NCBI RefSeq assembly: GCF_020883495.1
Contig: NZ_CP086610.1
Span: 3,659,501-3,723,500, forward strand
Direction: 5' to 3'
DNA: 64,000 bases
From: Shinella zoogloeoides
GTDB taxonomy: Bacteria; Pseudomonadota; Alphaproteobacteria; Rhizobiales; Rhizobiaceae
The stretch's first letter is position 1, and every line of letters begins with the position of its first letter. The notes beneath the pieces were generated by a model. The model did not search any database and was not told the origin of the DNA. It was given only the letters and a program-made list of their open reading frames with translations. The position numbers and the translations under genes were made by a program. Shown in pieces: positions 8,263 through 16,168 of the stretch.

Positions 8263-9188
8263 TTGATGCGGCCCTTGGCGCGGGCATCCGCGAGGAGGCA
8301 GGCAAGCGCGCAGGACAGGAGGCGCGTGCGCTGGTCGTCGGCCCGGCTTGTCAGAACGATGGGGACGCGGGCGCCCAGCACGATGCCGGCCGCCTCAGCG
8401 CTGCCAAGAAACGTGAGCTGCTTCGCCAGCATGTTGCCGGCCTCGATATCGGGAACGAGAAGGATGTCAGCATCGCCGGCGACGGCCGATTCTATGCCCT
8501 TCTCCCGTGCTGCCTGCGGGCTGATCGCATTGTCGAAGGCAAGCGGCCCGTCGATCAGGCAGCCGGTGATCTGCCGGCGGTCCGCCATCTTGCAGAGTGC
8601 TGCGGCGTCGAGGGTCGCCTGCATCTTGGGATTGACCGTTTCCACCGCCGCGAGAGCGGCGACCTTCGGCGCGCGCGCCTCGCCGAACACCACGCGCCAG
8701 AGATCGACCGCGTTCTGGACGATATCCGCCTTCACCGCGAGATCGGGCAGGATGTTGACGGCGGCATCGGTGATCATGAACGGTTTCGGATAGGATGCGA
8801 TGCTCATGAGGTAGCAGTGCGAGATGCGCCGCTCCGTGCGCAGCCCCGCGCCGGCCTTCACGATCTCGCCCAGAAGCTCGTCCGTATGCAGCGAACCCTT
8901 CATGAAGGCACCCACATGGCCGCTCGCGGCCAGTTCCGCCGCCTTGGCCGCCGCCGCATGGCTGTGCTCGGTATCGACGATCTCCCACCCCGCGATATCG
9001 ACCCCGGCCTCTCTGGCCGCGTCGGTTATCCGCGCCGCCGGGCCGATGAGCACCGGCGTTACCAGATCTTCCTGCACCGCCTCGAAGCTGGCGGCAATGA
9101 CATTGGCCTTTACCGGATGCACGATCGCGATACGGGTGGGCGGCAGCGCACGGCAAAGGGTGAGGATCGCATCTGTCTGTCGGCTCAT
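8259..9188 (-). CDS. pta: Phosphate acetyl/butyryl-type transferase
   Basis: A 309-residue enzyme of the short phosphotransacetylase type (PTA_PTB family), which exchanges CoA and phosphate on acetyl or butyryl groups. Motifs include AIVHPVKANV at the N terminus, GAFMKGSLHT near residue 92, ITDAAVNI near 140, and LVPDIEAGNMLAKQL near 243. NCBI-style names for this group include phosphate acetyltransferase related to bifunctional enoyl-CoA hydratase proteins, but only the transferase domain is present here. It is the first gene of the pta-ackA pair. The exact acyl substrate is inferred from ackA. Confidence 0.88.
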   Translation of the reverse strand: MSRQTDAILTLCRALPPTRIAIVHPVKANVIAASFEAVQEDLVTPVLIGPAARITDAAREAGVDIAGWEIVDTEHSHAAAAKAAELAASGHVGAFMKGSLHTDELLGEIVKAGAGLRTERRISHCYLMSIASYPKPFMITDAAVNILPDLAVKADIVQNAVDLWRVVFGEARAPKVAALAAVETVNPKMQATLDAAALCKMADRRQITGCLIDGPLAFDNAISPQAAREKGIESAVAGDADILLVPDIEAGNMLAKQLTFLGSAEAAGIVLGARVPIVLTSRADDQRTRLLSCALACLLADARAKGRIK

Positions 9189-9573
9189 GGAATGTTTCCC
9201 TGGAACTCTATGGAAAGAGCAAACCCTGCGTAGGAACGGTAATCTTCACGATGGTCCCAATGGAGGCAAGAGGTGTTCTACCCCTGTCGCGCCGCGCCAT
9301 TCTGGTATTTGGCGGATGAACCGTGCCGGGCTCTGGATAAGAAGCGATTGCAACCATGGGCGCTTGGATTTTGATGGTTCCGTTGGTGGGGGCTAACGGG
9401 CCGTATTGACCGCAACGGCTGTTGGTCGGCGGGCACACCGGCATGTATGTGATGGCACTTGCGTCTCCCGATCGACGGATTCCAACGTCAAGTTTTGCAA
9501 GCGCAGGCTTCGGTCAGCATTCTGGCTGTGGCACGAGGCATGACGTTCGCGCATCCGACATGAGCGAAGCCCT
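9189..9573. other. Intergenic region between pta and arsH
   Basis: This 385-bp stretch separates the pta-ackA operon from the end of the arsenic operon. It should contain the pta promoter. No convincing open frame, RNA or terminator hairpin was recognised, and no second FNR-like box was found. Confidence 0.5.
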
Positions 9574-10284
9574 TCAAATCGACCGCAACGATACACGCTT
9601 CTCAAGCTCGGCCGCCTGTTCCTTGCGCTCACTGTAGCGGTCGGTGAGGTAGGCGGAGGCGTCGCGCGTGAGGACGGTGAACTTCACCAGCTCCTCACAG
9701 ACATCCACCACCCGGTCGTAGTAGGACGAGGGCTTCATCCGGCCATCGGCGTCGAACTCCTGATAGGCTTTGGCGACCGAGGATTGGTTCGGGATGGTGA
9801 CCATCCGCATCCAGCGGCCGAGAATGCGCATCTGGTTCACGGCATTGAAGGACTGGCTGCCGCCCGAGACCTGCATGACGGCGAGGGTTTTGCCCTGCGT
9901 CGGCCGGACCGATCCTACCGAGAGTGGAATCCAGTCGATCTGGGACTTCATGATGCCGGTCATCGCGCCATGGCGTTCCGGGCTCACCCAGACCTGCCCT
10001 TCCGACCATTGCGAAAGATCGCGCAATTCTTGCACTTTCGGATGACTTACCGGCGCTTCGTCAGGCAGCGGCAGACCCCTTGGGTCAAACATGCGAACCT
10101 CACATCCGAGCCGTTCGAGCAGCCGGCGGGCCTCGAATGCGAGCAGGCGGCTATAGGATATCTCGCGCAACGAACCGTAGAGGATCAGGATGCGCGGCCT
10201 GTGCGTCGAGAATGCCGGACGCAGGGCGTCGAGATCGGTCGAGTGCAGGTGATCGCCCTGCAATGCGGGAAATGTGTCAGGCAA
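9574..10284 (-). CDS. arsH: Arsenical resistance flavoprotein ArsH
   Basis: An NADPH-dependent FMN reductase of the ArsH family, which oxidises trivalent methyl- and aryl-arsenicals or acts as a quinone reductase. Motifs include the flavodoxin-like phosphate loop [26 protein letters not shown] and [16 protein letters not shown] (core GSVRPTQG). The TTG at 10284 has AGGAAGGA upstream and gives a normal-length protein of about 236 residues; a GTG at 10317 is an alternative that would overlap arsC by 41 bp. It is the last gene of the operon. Confidence 0.92.
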   Translation of the reverse strand: MPDTFPALQGDHLHSTDLDALRPAFSTHRPRILILYGSLREISYSRLLAFEARRLLERLGCEVRMFDPRGLPLPDEAPVSHPKVQELRDLSQWSEGQVWVSPERHGAMTGIMKSQIDWIPLSVGSVRPTQGKTLAVMQVSGGSQSFNAVNQMRILGRWMRMVTIPNQSSVAKAYQEFDADGRMKPSSYYDRVVDVCEELVKFTVLTRDASAYLTDRYSERKEQAAELEKRVSLRSI

Positions 10285-10699
10285 TGCGCTTTCCTTCCTG
10301 ATCGAGAACCTGTTCACCGTCCTCCTTGAAGAACGGCTCCTTGAAGGTGTCGGGCAGAATGTCGAGTACCGCTTCAGACGGGCGGGCGAGCCGGGTGCCG
10401 AGCGGTGTCACGACGAAGGGGCGATTGATCAGGATCGGCGTTGCGATCATCGCGTCGAGCAACTGCTCGTCAGTCAGGTCTGGGTTGTCCAGACCGAGTT
10501 CGGCATAAGGCGTGCCTTTCTCGCGAATAGCTTCCCGAACGTTCAAGCCAGCGTCCGCGATCATCGTCGCAAGCTGCTCGCGCGTCGGCGGCTGCTGCAA
10601 ATACTCGATGACAACAGGTTCGATGCCGGCAGCGCGGATCAGCGCCAGCGTGTTGCGGGACGTCCCGCAGGCGGGGTTGTGATAGATGGTCGCGTCCAT
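10277..10699 (-). CDS. arsC: Arsenate reductase, glutaredoxin-dependent
   Basis: A 140-residue ArsC of the E. coli R773 class. It reduces arsenate to arsenite with glutathione and glutaredoxin. The active-site region is [14 protein letters not shown] (catalytic Cys12), and the conserved arginines lie in GTPYAEL and [13 protein letters not shown] (substrate arginines). The start ATG at 10699 was chosen because it opens with the classical MDATIYHNP start and lies two bases after the acr3 stop. The open frame upstream is antisense to acr3. A second, unrelated arsenate reductase is encoded three genes away. Confidence 0.95.
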   Translation of the reverse strand: MDATIYHNPACGTSRNTLALIRAAGIEPVVIEYLQQPPTREQLATMIADAGLNVREAIREKGTPYAELGLDNPDLTDEQLLDAMIATPILINRPFVVTPLGTRLARPSEAVLDILPDTFKEPFFKEDGEQVLDQEGKRIA

Positions 10700-10701
10700 G
10701 G

Positions 10702-11760
10702 TCAGTGCTTTTCGGTGGCGGTGGTTCTGGAAACAGCGGGGGCGGCCTCGTACCAGTCCTTCGAACGGTTCACGATCCAGACGACCGAGAGCATGACCGG
10801 AACCTCGATGAGAACGCCGACGACGGTGGCGAGTGCCGCGCCGGACTGGAAGCCGAACAGGCTGATGGCGGCGGCAACCGCGAGTTCGAAGAAATTGCTG
10901 GCGCCGATCAGAGCCGATGGCCCGGCAACGCAATGCCGCTCGCCGGTCATCCGATTGAGCAGATAAGCGAGCCCGGAGTTCAAATAGACTTGGATCAGGA
11001 TCGGCACGGCGAGCAAGCCGATGACGGCGGGCTGGGCGATGATCTGCTCGCCCTGAAAAGCGAAGAGCAGAACCAGCGTCGCCAGCAGCGCCACCAGTGA
11101 GATCGGCTGCAGCTTCGCCAGCACGCCAGCCAGCCTCCGCGTCGTTCCGTCAGCCGAGAGCCGGCGGCGGATGAACTGTGCGATAATAACGGGCAGGATG
11201 ATATAGAGGGCGACGGAGAGAACGAGCGTATCCCACGGCACGGTGATGGCGGAGAGGCCGAGCAGCAGGCCGACGATCGGAGCAAAGGCGACGACCATGA
11301 TGGCATCGTTCAACGCGACCTGAGACAGCGTGAACAATGGCTCCCCGCGCGTCAGGTTGCTCCAGACGAACACCATAGCGGTACAGGGAGCCGCGGCGAG
11401 AATGATTAGTCCCGCAATGTAGGAGTCGATCTGGTCGGCAGGCAGGTAGGGGCGGAATAGCCAGCCGATGAAAAGCCAGCCGAGCAGCGCCATGGAGAAC
11501 GGCTTGACAGCCCAGTTGATGAACAAGGTCACGCCGATACCGCGCCAGTAGGTGCCGACCTGCGCCAGAGACCGGAAATCGATCTTGAGCAGCATCGGAA
11601 TGATCATCAGCCAGATCAGAATCGCGACGGGAATGTTCACCTTGGCAACCTCGGCCGCGCCGATGATCTGAAAGAGACCGGGCATGAGATGGCCGAGGGC
11701 GACACCGGCAATGATGCACAGGAACACCCAGATGGTCAGATAGCGCTCGAACGTGGACAT
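10702..11760 (-). CDS. acr3: Arsenite efflux permease, ACR3 family
   Basis: A 352-residue ten-helix transporter that exports arsenite across the inner membrane. Family signatures include the region around TLFINWAVKPFSM, the conserved cysteine in AAPCTAMVFVWSNL, and the Glu in the final helices (VLIEVPVML). It overlaps the upstream arsC stop by one base. ACR3 rather than ArsB is typical of rhizobial ars operons. Confidence 0.95.
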   Translation of the reverse strand: MSTFERYLTIWVFLCIIAGVALGHLMPGLFQIIGAAEVAKVNIPVAILIWLMIIPMLLKIDFRSLAQVGTYWRGIGVTLFINWAVKPFSMALLGWLFIGWLFRPYLPADQIDSYIAGLIILAAAPCTAMVFVWSNLTRGEPLFTLSQVALNDAIMVVAFAPIVGLLLGLSAITVPWDTLVLSVALYIILPVIIAQFIRRRLSADGTTRRLAGVLAKLQPISLVALLATLVLLFAFQGEQIIAQPAVIGLLAVPILIQVYLNSGLAYLLNRMTGERHCVAGPSALIGASNFFELAVAAAISLFGFQSGAALATVVGVLIEVPVMLSVVWIVNRSKDWYEAAPAVSRTTATEKH

Positions 11761-12287
11761 CAGGCGGACTTTCCCTGCGGCGACGTCGCGCCTTCCATCG
11801 CACCGATCTGGCGAAGCTTCGTCTCAAGCGCCATGTGATCGATGGATGCCAGCGGCAGGCTGACGAACGCGGCAATCCGGTTCTTGAGGAAACGCGCGGC
11901 TTGAGCGAAGGCACGCTGGATCTCGACGTCCGAGCCCGTGACGGCGGCAGGGTCCTCGACACCCCAATGGGCGGTCATCGGATGGCCGATCCAGACCGGG
12001 CAGGCTTCACCGGCGGCGCTGTCGCAGACGGTGAAGATGAAATCCATCTGCGGCGCGCCGGGTTCCGCGAATACGTCCCAGCTCTTCGAGGAGAAACCCG
12101 TCGATGGATAGCCCAACGCTTCCAGCTCCTTCAGGGCATGCGGATTGACTTCGCCCTTGGGCTGGCTGCCGGCGGAGAAGGCTTTGAATCGTCCGCCGCC
12201 CTCCTTGTTGAGGATGGATTCGGCGAGAATAGAACGAGCGGAATTGCCCGTGCAGAGGAACAGCACGTTGTAGGTCTTATCGGTCAT
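11760..12287 (-). CDS. arsC: Arsenate reductase, thioredoxin/phosphatase type
   Basis: A 175-residue protein of the low-molecular-weight phosphotyrosine phosphatase fold, with the P loop LCTGNSARS (Cys near residue 12) near the N terminus, and cysteines in FTVCDSAAGEACP that supply the thiol relay. It reduces arsenate with thioredoxin or mycothiol/glutathione relays. It is about 30 residues longer than the S. aureus enzyme at the C terminus. It lies between arsN and acr3 in one operon. Confidence 0.93.
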   Translation of the reverse strand: MTDKTYNVLFLCTGNSARSILAESILNKEGGGRFKAFSAGSQPKGEVNPHALKELEALGYPSTGFSSKSWDVFAEPGAPQMDFIFTVCDSAAGEACPVWIGHPMTAHWGVEDPAAVTGSDVEIQRAFAQAARFLKNRIAAFVSLPLASIDHMALETKLRQIGAMEGATSPQGKSA

Positions 12288-12325
12288 GGTCGTGGTCCGT
12301 GGTTAGGTCGGCGGCTTGATAAGCC

Positions 12326-12742
12326 TCATGATGGTCGCCGATGATGGGCAGATGGAGGAAAGCTGGCGGGTCGCCAGCACGGCTGCGGGAACGCTGTTCC
12401 GCTGGACTTCAGAAATCCGATGCGCGTGAAGAACGGTGCTGCACTCGTCGTGGCAAGGAAGACGTCGCCGGCATGGTCGAGACCCGCCACCGCCCGCTCG
12501 ACCAAAGCGCTCCCCAGTCCTTGCCCTCGATGATCGGGAAGCACGACGACCGAACGGAGGAGAAAATCGTCGCCGCAGCGCTCGACACCGATGAAACCGA
12601 CAGCCCTGCCATCCGATGACTGCGCCCTGAAGAAGGTGCGGCCGTGATCCTCGATGTCATCAGTTGGCAGATGCGCGTCCGTCAAGGCTGCCTTGAGGTC
12701 AGCGTCGTTGCCCTCAATCCGCTCCAACCTGATCGCGCTCAT
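12326..12742 (-). CDS. arsN: Arsenic-resistance GNAT acetyltransferase (ArsN2-like), probable C-terminal frameshift
   Basis: A GNAT-fold acetyltransferase of the small ArsN2 type found in ars operons. It has the acetyl-CoA loop VLPDHRGQGLGSALVERA at about residue 70 and FFTRIGF. The start at 12742 (MSAIRLERIEG) overlaps the arsR stop as ATGA. The last about 25 residues are unlike the family, because one base appears to be missing near 12390: in the next frame the sequence reads VPAAVLATRQLSSICP and ends at a TAA at 12303-12305. That is the usual ArsN2 ending and would give about 146 residues. Either a real lesion or a sequencing error. Confidence 0.72.
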   Translation of the reverse strand: MSAIRLERIEGNDADLKAALTDAHLPTDDIEDHGRTFFRAQSSDGRAVGFIGVERCGDDFLLRSVVVLPDHRGQGLGSALVERAVAGLDHAGDVFLATTSAAPFFTRIGFLKSSGTAFPQPCWRPASFPPSAHHRRPS

Positions 12743-13092
12743 GACAGCTTCGCCTCCGGGGCGCAGCAGGGCGTCAACTCGGCGATGAGCGGGGCGCAAA
12801 GCTCCGTCGATCCGCCACAGCAGTCTTTCAGGAGGAATAGCGTCAGCTCACGCAGGCCGTTGAGGTTTGCCCGGTAGATGATCGACCGCCTCTGCCGCTC
12901 GCTCGTCACCAAGCCTGCCCGCGAAAGCGTTGCGAGATGCGCCGACATGGTGTTTTGCGGTACGTCGATGAGGCGGGCGAGCTCACCGGCCGGGATGCCG
13001 TCGGGTTCGTGCCGGACAAGAAGGCGGAAGGTCTCCAGTCGCGTGGTCTGTGCCAAGGCGCCGAGCGCCGCAATTGCTGTGTTGTTATCCAT
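12739..13092 (-). CDS. arsR: ArsR-family arsenite-responsive repressor
   Basis: A 117-residue winged-helix repressor of the ArsR/SmtB family. The recognition helix region reads LIDVPQNTMSAHLATLSRAGLV, followed by the wing with SERQRRSIIYR. Two cysteine clusters at the C terminus (KDCCGG near residue 91, and TPCCAPE near 108) are the likely arsenite ligands, as in rhizobial ArsR proteins that use C-terminal rather than helix-3 cysteines. It is the first gene of the ars operon, and the palindrome at its start codon is its probable operator. Confidence 0.92.
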   Translation of the reverse strand: MDNNTAIAALGALAQTTRLETFRLLVRHEPDGIPAGELARLIDVPQNTMSAHLATLSRAGLVTSERQRRSIIYRANLNGLRELTLFLLKDCCGGSTELCAPLIAELTPCCAPEAKLS

Positions 13093-13114
13093 ATATCCAG
13101 ATTATCGGATATAT
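13091..13114. promoter_or_regulatory. ArsR operator-like palindrome
   Basis: ATATATCC and GGATATAT form a perfect 8-bp inverted repeat with an 8-bp spacer. It overlaps the arsR start codon (13090-13092) by two bases, so a repressor bound here would block the transcription start. A leaderless or very short leader mRNA is implied if the start codon is correct. Confidence 0.6.
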
Positions 13115-13139
13115 TGAGATTGTCAATCGCGGGCGGAGA

Positions 13140-13226
13140 TTAACGTCGTGTACCCTTCTCGGACATGGCGACCACAAAGTCGCCAAGGGAGCTGATCCCC
13201 CATGCAAAGCGAATAGTCTCACGCAT
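13140..13226 (-). pseudogene. Fragment of an O6-methylguanine-DNA methyltransferase (Ada/Ogt type)
   Basis: A 28-codon reading frame preceded by GGAAGGAAAA at a good distance. It begins MRETIRFAWGISSLGDF and continues VVAMSEKG, which resembles the first strands of the Ogt/Ada methyltransferase domain (IRFA.G.SSLG..LVA.S.KG). It then runs into TRR and a stop where the ars promoter region begins. The gene was probably cut when the ars operon and its promoter were joined here. Too short for certainty. Confidence 0.45.
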
Positions 13227-13271
13227 CGTCTTTTCCTTCCAGGTTCGGCGTCGGTCGAACATAGAAGTCGA

Positions 13272-14268
13272 TGTAATCTTCTGAAGGGCGATGAGACATC
13301 CTTGTTTGGATTATAGGCGTTCGCGGAGGATTTCGTAAGGTGCCTTTCCATTGAAAGCGCCATGCGGCCTTGCAAGGTTGTAGAACCTCTCCCATTCGCT
13401 GAGCTTTTGAACGAGGTCGGTGTCGTCTGTATATGACAAAAGCTGGTAGAACTCTTGATCATCAGTGCGGTGTGACCGTTCGACTTTTCCATTTAGTTGG
13501 GGCGACGCTGGCTTGATATAGGCGTGCCGGATGCCCTGGTCTTCGACGTGCCAGTGGAATTTGGCCTGGAACTCGTGCCCATTATCGGTGCGCACTTCGC
13601 GAATGCGGAACGGGAATTTGGCGATTACGGTGTCGATGAAGTCTATGGCGTTGGCCTGGGTGTGGCGATCATAGACCTTCAAGGCCCGGATGCGGGTGGC
13701 ATCGTCGATTGCCGTGTATTGGAAGCGCTTGACGACCTTGCCGTCAACGCCTTCAAATTTCAGGAATTTTACGTCGACCTATATCTGATGCCCCGGCACG
13801 CGCTGCTCGTATCTCTGGGTATGGATTTTCCTAACACGCGTACCGCCGGGAAGCCGACTAAGCCCGTTCCGCTTCAGAATTCTATAGATGCAGGCGTCAG
13901 AGATGGTGATGGCATGGTACCGGCTCATATACCAGGAAATGCGCATCGGGCCGAGATGATATCTGGTGCGCAGATGCAAGACTTTCTCGATGATTTCTGC
14001 AGGCTTCTGGTTAGCGGGATTTTTTGGTGCGGAGGATCGGTTCTCAAGCCCGGCCTCGCCATAGCGCTCGAAAGCCGATTTCCATCGATAGAAACTGGCT
14101 CTGCCAATACCGAAATAGCGGCAGGTTTGCGATACGTCACCGTGACGCTCGGCATGTTGAAGAACGCGCAGCTTATGTGAAACTTCCCGTCGGAATGTCA
14201 TCATCGCGATTATCCTCGTGATCGAAAGTCAAAAACAAGGATGTCTCGAAGGTCCCTACTTTTCTACA
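13272..14268 (-). mobile_element. IS481-type insertion sequence, copy 1
   Basis: A 997-bp element with imperfect terminal inverted repeats that begin TGTA and share GAGACATCCTTGTTT about 20 bp inside each end. Ends were placed by comparison with the second copy at 29904-30900, where identity stops on both sides. No target duplication is visible at either flank (GTCGA on the left, CGCCA on the right). It carries one transposase gene, broken by an amber codon. Confidence 0.85.
13311..14204 (-). pseudogene. IS481-family transposase with internal amber codon
   Basis: An N-terminal HTH region (SQTCRYFGIGRASFYRWKSAF core) and a C-terminal DDE integrase region, with the Asp in IDDATR, the Asp in VRTDNGHEFQ and the Glu in GKVERSHRTD. 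The total frame is about 297 codons. A TAG at 13779-13781 interrupts it after GHQI. Relatives have Gln at this place (HHVQVDVKF-like), so CAG has become TAG. The catalytic residues are all downstream of the stop, so the product is inactive unless read through. Copy 2 has the same change. Confidence 0.85.
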
Positions 14269-14278
14269 CGCCAGAACT

Positions 14279-14295
14279 ACGACTATAATAGTCGT
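14279..14295. promoter_or_regulatory. Perfect inverted repeat beside IS copy 1
   Basis: ACGACTA-TAA-TAGTCGT is a perfect 7-bp palindrome with a 3-bp spacer, ten bases outside the IS end. It may be an orphaned operator from a gene lost at the IS boundary. No gene is now placed to use it. Confidence 0.35.
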
Positions 14296-14381
14296 TCTTG
14301 GCTTATTTTGCGAGCCAAAAGGCGCTGCTGGTTCCGTCGCTAGGGAGCGATCCAGTGAAACTGATTCGGTCGTTCTGAATG

Positions 14382-14408
14382 AAGGCCCCGACCTTTGGGT
14401 CGGGGCCT
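14382..14408. terminator. Hairpin downstream of the DUF736 gene
   Basis: AAGGCCCCGACC and GGTCGGGGCCTT form a strong GC stem with a short loop, starting 13 bases after the stop of the DUF736 gene. It lacks a clear T run, so termination efficiency is uncertain. Confidence 0.6.
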
Positions 14409-14420
14409 TGCGGGGGAGCC

Positions 14421-14747
14421 TCAGTCGGCGCGCCTGCCGTTGGGGCGGGACCAGATTAGCGAGAAGGTATCTTCGCCCTCGTCGTCGAAGAGGTTGGCGT
14501 AGATCGGGGCGTTGAAGCTCGGATCGTCGAGCTTGAGGCCCAGATAGTCGCGACCCTCGTTGGAGCGCTTGGACCAGGCGGCGCCGATCTCGGCGCGGCC
14601 GACCAGGACCCGGTGGCTGGGGGCGTTCTCGCCGGCGGCGCGCTGGTCGGGGACGATGCGCACGTTCTTGGCCTGGACGCTGAGGGTGACGATGTCGCCG
14701 GTGAACTCGTTCGAGCCGGTCTTCTTAAAGGTGCCGATGGTCGCCAT
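14421..14747 (-). CDS. DUF736 family protein
   Basis: A 108-residue protein that matches DUF736 over its length: MATIGTFKKTG at the start, EFTGDI, and DYLGLKLDDPSF. DUF736 genes are frequent on integrative conjugative elements and plasmids of rhizobia and sphingomonads, usually near other transfer genes, and the role is unknown. None of those genes is present here, so this is probably a left-over of such an element. The ATG is at 14747. Confidence 0.88.
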   Translation of the reverse strand: MATIGTFKKTGSNEFTGDIVTLSVQAKNVRIVPDQRAAGENAPSHRVLVGRAEIGAAWSKRSNEGRDYLGLKLDDPSFNAPIYANLFDDEGEDTFSLIWSRPNGRRAD

Positions 14748-15256
14748 TGTAAATCTCCGTTTTCCGTTCCCGAGCCCGCACCATGCGGTCTCGATGGCGA
14801 TCGGCAGGCCGGAGGCGATCGACGGCGCACCCCTTGCTCAGGGTCCCCGGCGCAGTTGCGCGCTGGGGGTGAGAATGGGGCTAGACAGCCAAGGAGGGCT
14901 TTCTTGTTGCGCGCGGAATGACGGCGCAGCCGGCAGGGGAAGAAAGTTTGACGCGGCTGTTGCGGCATAGGCGATCGAGGCGAAGCCGGTCTTCAGCCAG
15001 ATCAGGCCATTGGAGAGACCGTTTGGAGCGATCGAGGCACGGTCAGACAACGGAGAAAATGGTGCCCTCCCGCACCGAAAAGCCGGCGCCACGGCAGGGT
15101 TCAGCGGCTTCGTCTCCTCCCGCCAAGCCAACGTTGCTGCCTCCTGACCTCCCGTCGCCCTGAAAGAGATCGCCGCGCCGAATGTCCGGTGCCCCGCCAA
15201 GACATGGCTCTGCCCATACGGCGCTTCAGGGAGGTAATCGAGAACTACATAGGACT
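14748..15256. other. Intergenic region with mobile-element character
   Basis: About 509 bp without a convincing gene. It contains poly-stop-free antisense frames with odd composition, as often seen upstream of DUF736 genes on conjugative elements. It should hold the DUF736 promoter and the end of the SDR gene region. Confidence 0.4.
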
Positions 15257-16030
15257 CTATTTCGTGGTGTAGCCGCCATTGACGAGAATCGTCTGGCCCG
15301 TCATCCACCAGCCGTCAGAGACCATGAAGCGAATATACGGGACGATGTCCTCAATGTCGGTGAGGCCGGTCTTCGAGTATCCCGACAGAGCTGCGGCGGT
15401 CTTATGGTAGGCGACGGCATCGGCGCCTTCGGCCGGATAGAAGAACGGCGTATCCATCGGACCTGGACCAATTGCCGTCACTGAGATGCCACGCTCGCCG
15501 AACTCCTTGGAGGCTGCGCGGGTAAAGTGTTCGACCGGAGCCTTGGTGCCGGCATAGCTAGAATAGAAGGGCGTGAAGGCGCCGAGCAAAGAGGTGACGA
15601 CCGTCTCCAGCTTGCCGTTGTCGTTCAGGTGCTTGCCGGCTTCCTTGATGAAGAAGAAGGCCGTCTTGGAGTTGACGGCGCTCATCCCGTCATATTCGGC
15701 CTCGCTGATCTCGACGATGGGCTTCTTCAGTACCTTGCCGACGGTGTTGATGGCGATGTCCGGACGGCCGATGGCGGCGACAGCATCGGCGAACAGTTTC
15801 TCGACGGCCCCGGCGCTGGTCAGGTCGGCCTGGAAGGCCACCGCTTCCGCGCCCGCAGCCTTGACGGCGGCAACGGTCGCATCGGCATCCGCCTTGCTGG
15901 CGGCGCTGTTGTAGTGGATCGCAATGGCTTTCGCGCCATGGGCGGCGAGATCGCGGGCGATCAGTCCGCCGAGGTTCTTCGCCCCTCCGGCGATGATGAC
16001 GGTTTTGCCTTTGATGCTGTGATCGGTCAT
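15257..16030 (-). CDS. Short-chain dehydrogenase/reductase (SDR)
   Basis: A 257-residue NAD(P)-dependent classical SDR. The cofactor loop is IIAGGAKNLGG near residue 11. NTVGKV stands where NNAG is usual, and the catalytic pair is in SSYAGTKAPVE (Tyr and Lys, YxxxK). It ends with NGGYTTK. The ATG at 16030 has AAAGGAGG seven bases upstream and was preferred to a longer start at 16108. It is divergent from a LysR gene, with a perfect palindrome between them, so it is the probable regulated target. The substrate is unknown. Confidence 0.9.
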   Translation of the reverse strand: MTDHSIKGKTVIIAGGAKNLGGLIARDLAAHGAKAIAIHYNSAASKADADATVAAVKAAGAEAVAFQADLTSAGAVEKLFADAVAAIGRPDIAINTVGKVLKKPIVEISEAEYDGMSAVNSKTAFFFIKEAGKHLNDNGKLETVVTSLLGAFTPFYSSYAGTKAPVEHFTRAASKEFGERGISVTAIGPGPMDTPFFYPAEGADAVAYHKTAAALSGYSKTGLTDIEDIVPYIRFMVSDGWWMTGQTILVNGGYTTK

Positions 16031-16120
16031 GGACGGCCTCCTTTGCCGGGCTGCAATCGCACCGGCGACCGCTTTTGTTGAGCAACCATATCCGCTAGGA
16101 TTGGCCAATAAAGCTGATCA

Positions 16121-16141
16121 TTCTGACATTACTTGTCAGAA
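16121..16141. promoter_or_regulatory. LysR-type operator between SDR and lysR
   Basis: TTCTGACA and TGTCAGAA form a perfect 8-bp inverted repeat with a 5-bp spacer. It lies between the divergent SDR start (16030) and the LysR start (16169), the standard position for an LTTR binding site. Confidence 0.6.
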
Positions 16142-16168
16142 AATCAGCACAATTGGAGTTCTGACTGT

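Noticed and set aside
14838..15308. A 156-codon minus-strand frame upstream of the DUF736 gene
   Set aside because: It overlaps the end of the SDR gene and has no recognisable domain; its composition is typical of spurious frames in mobile-element spacers.
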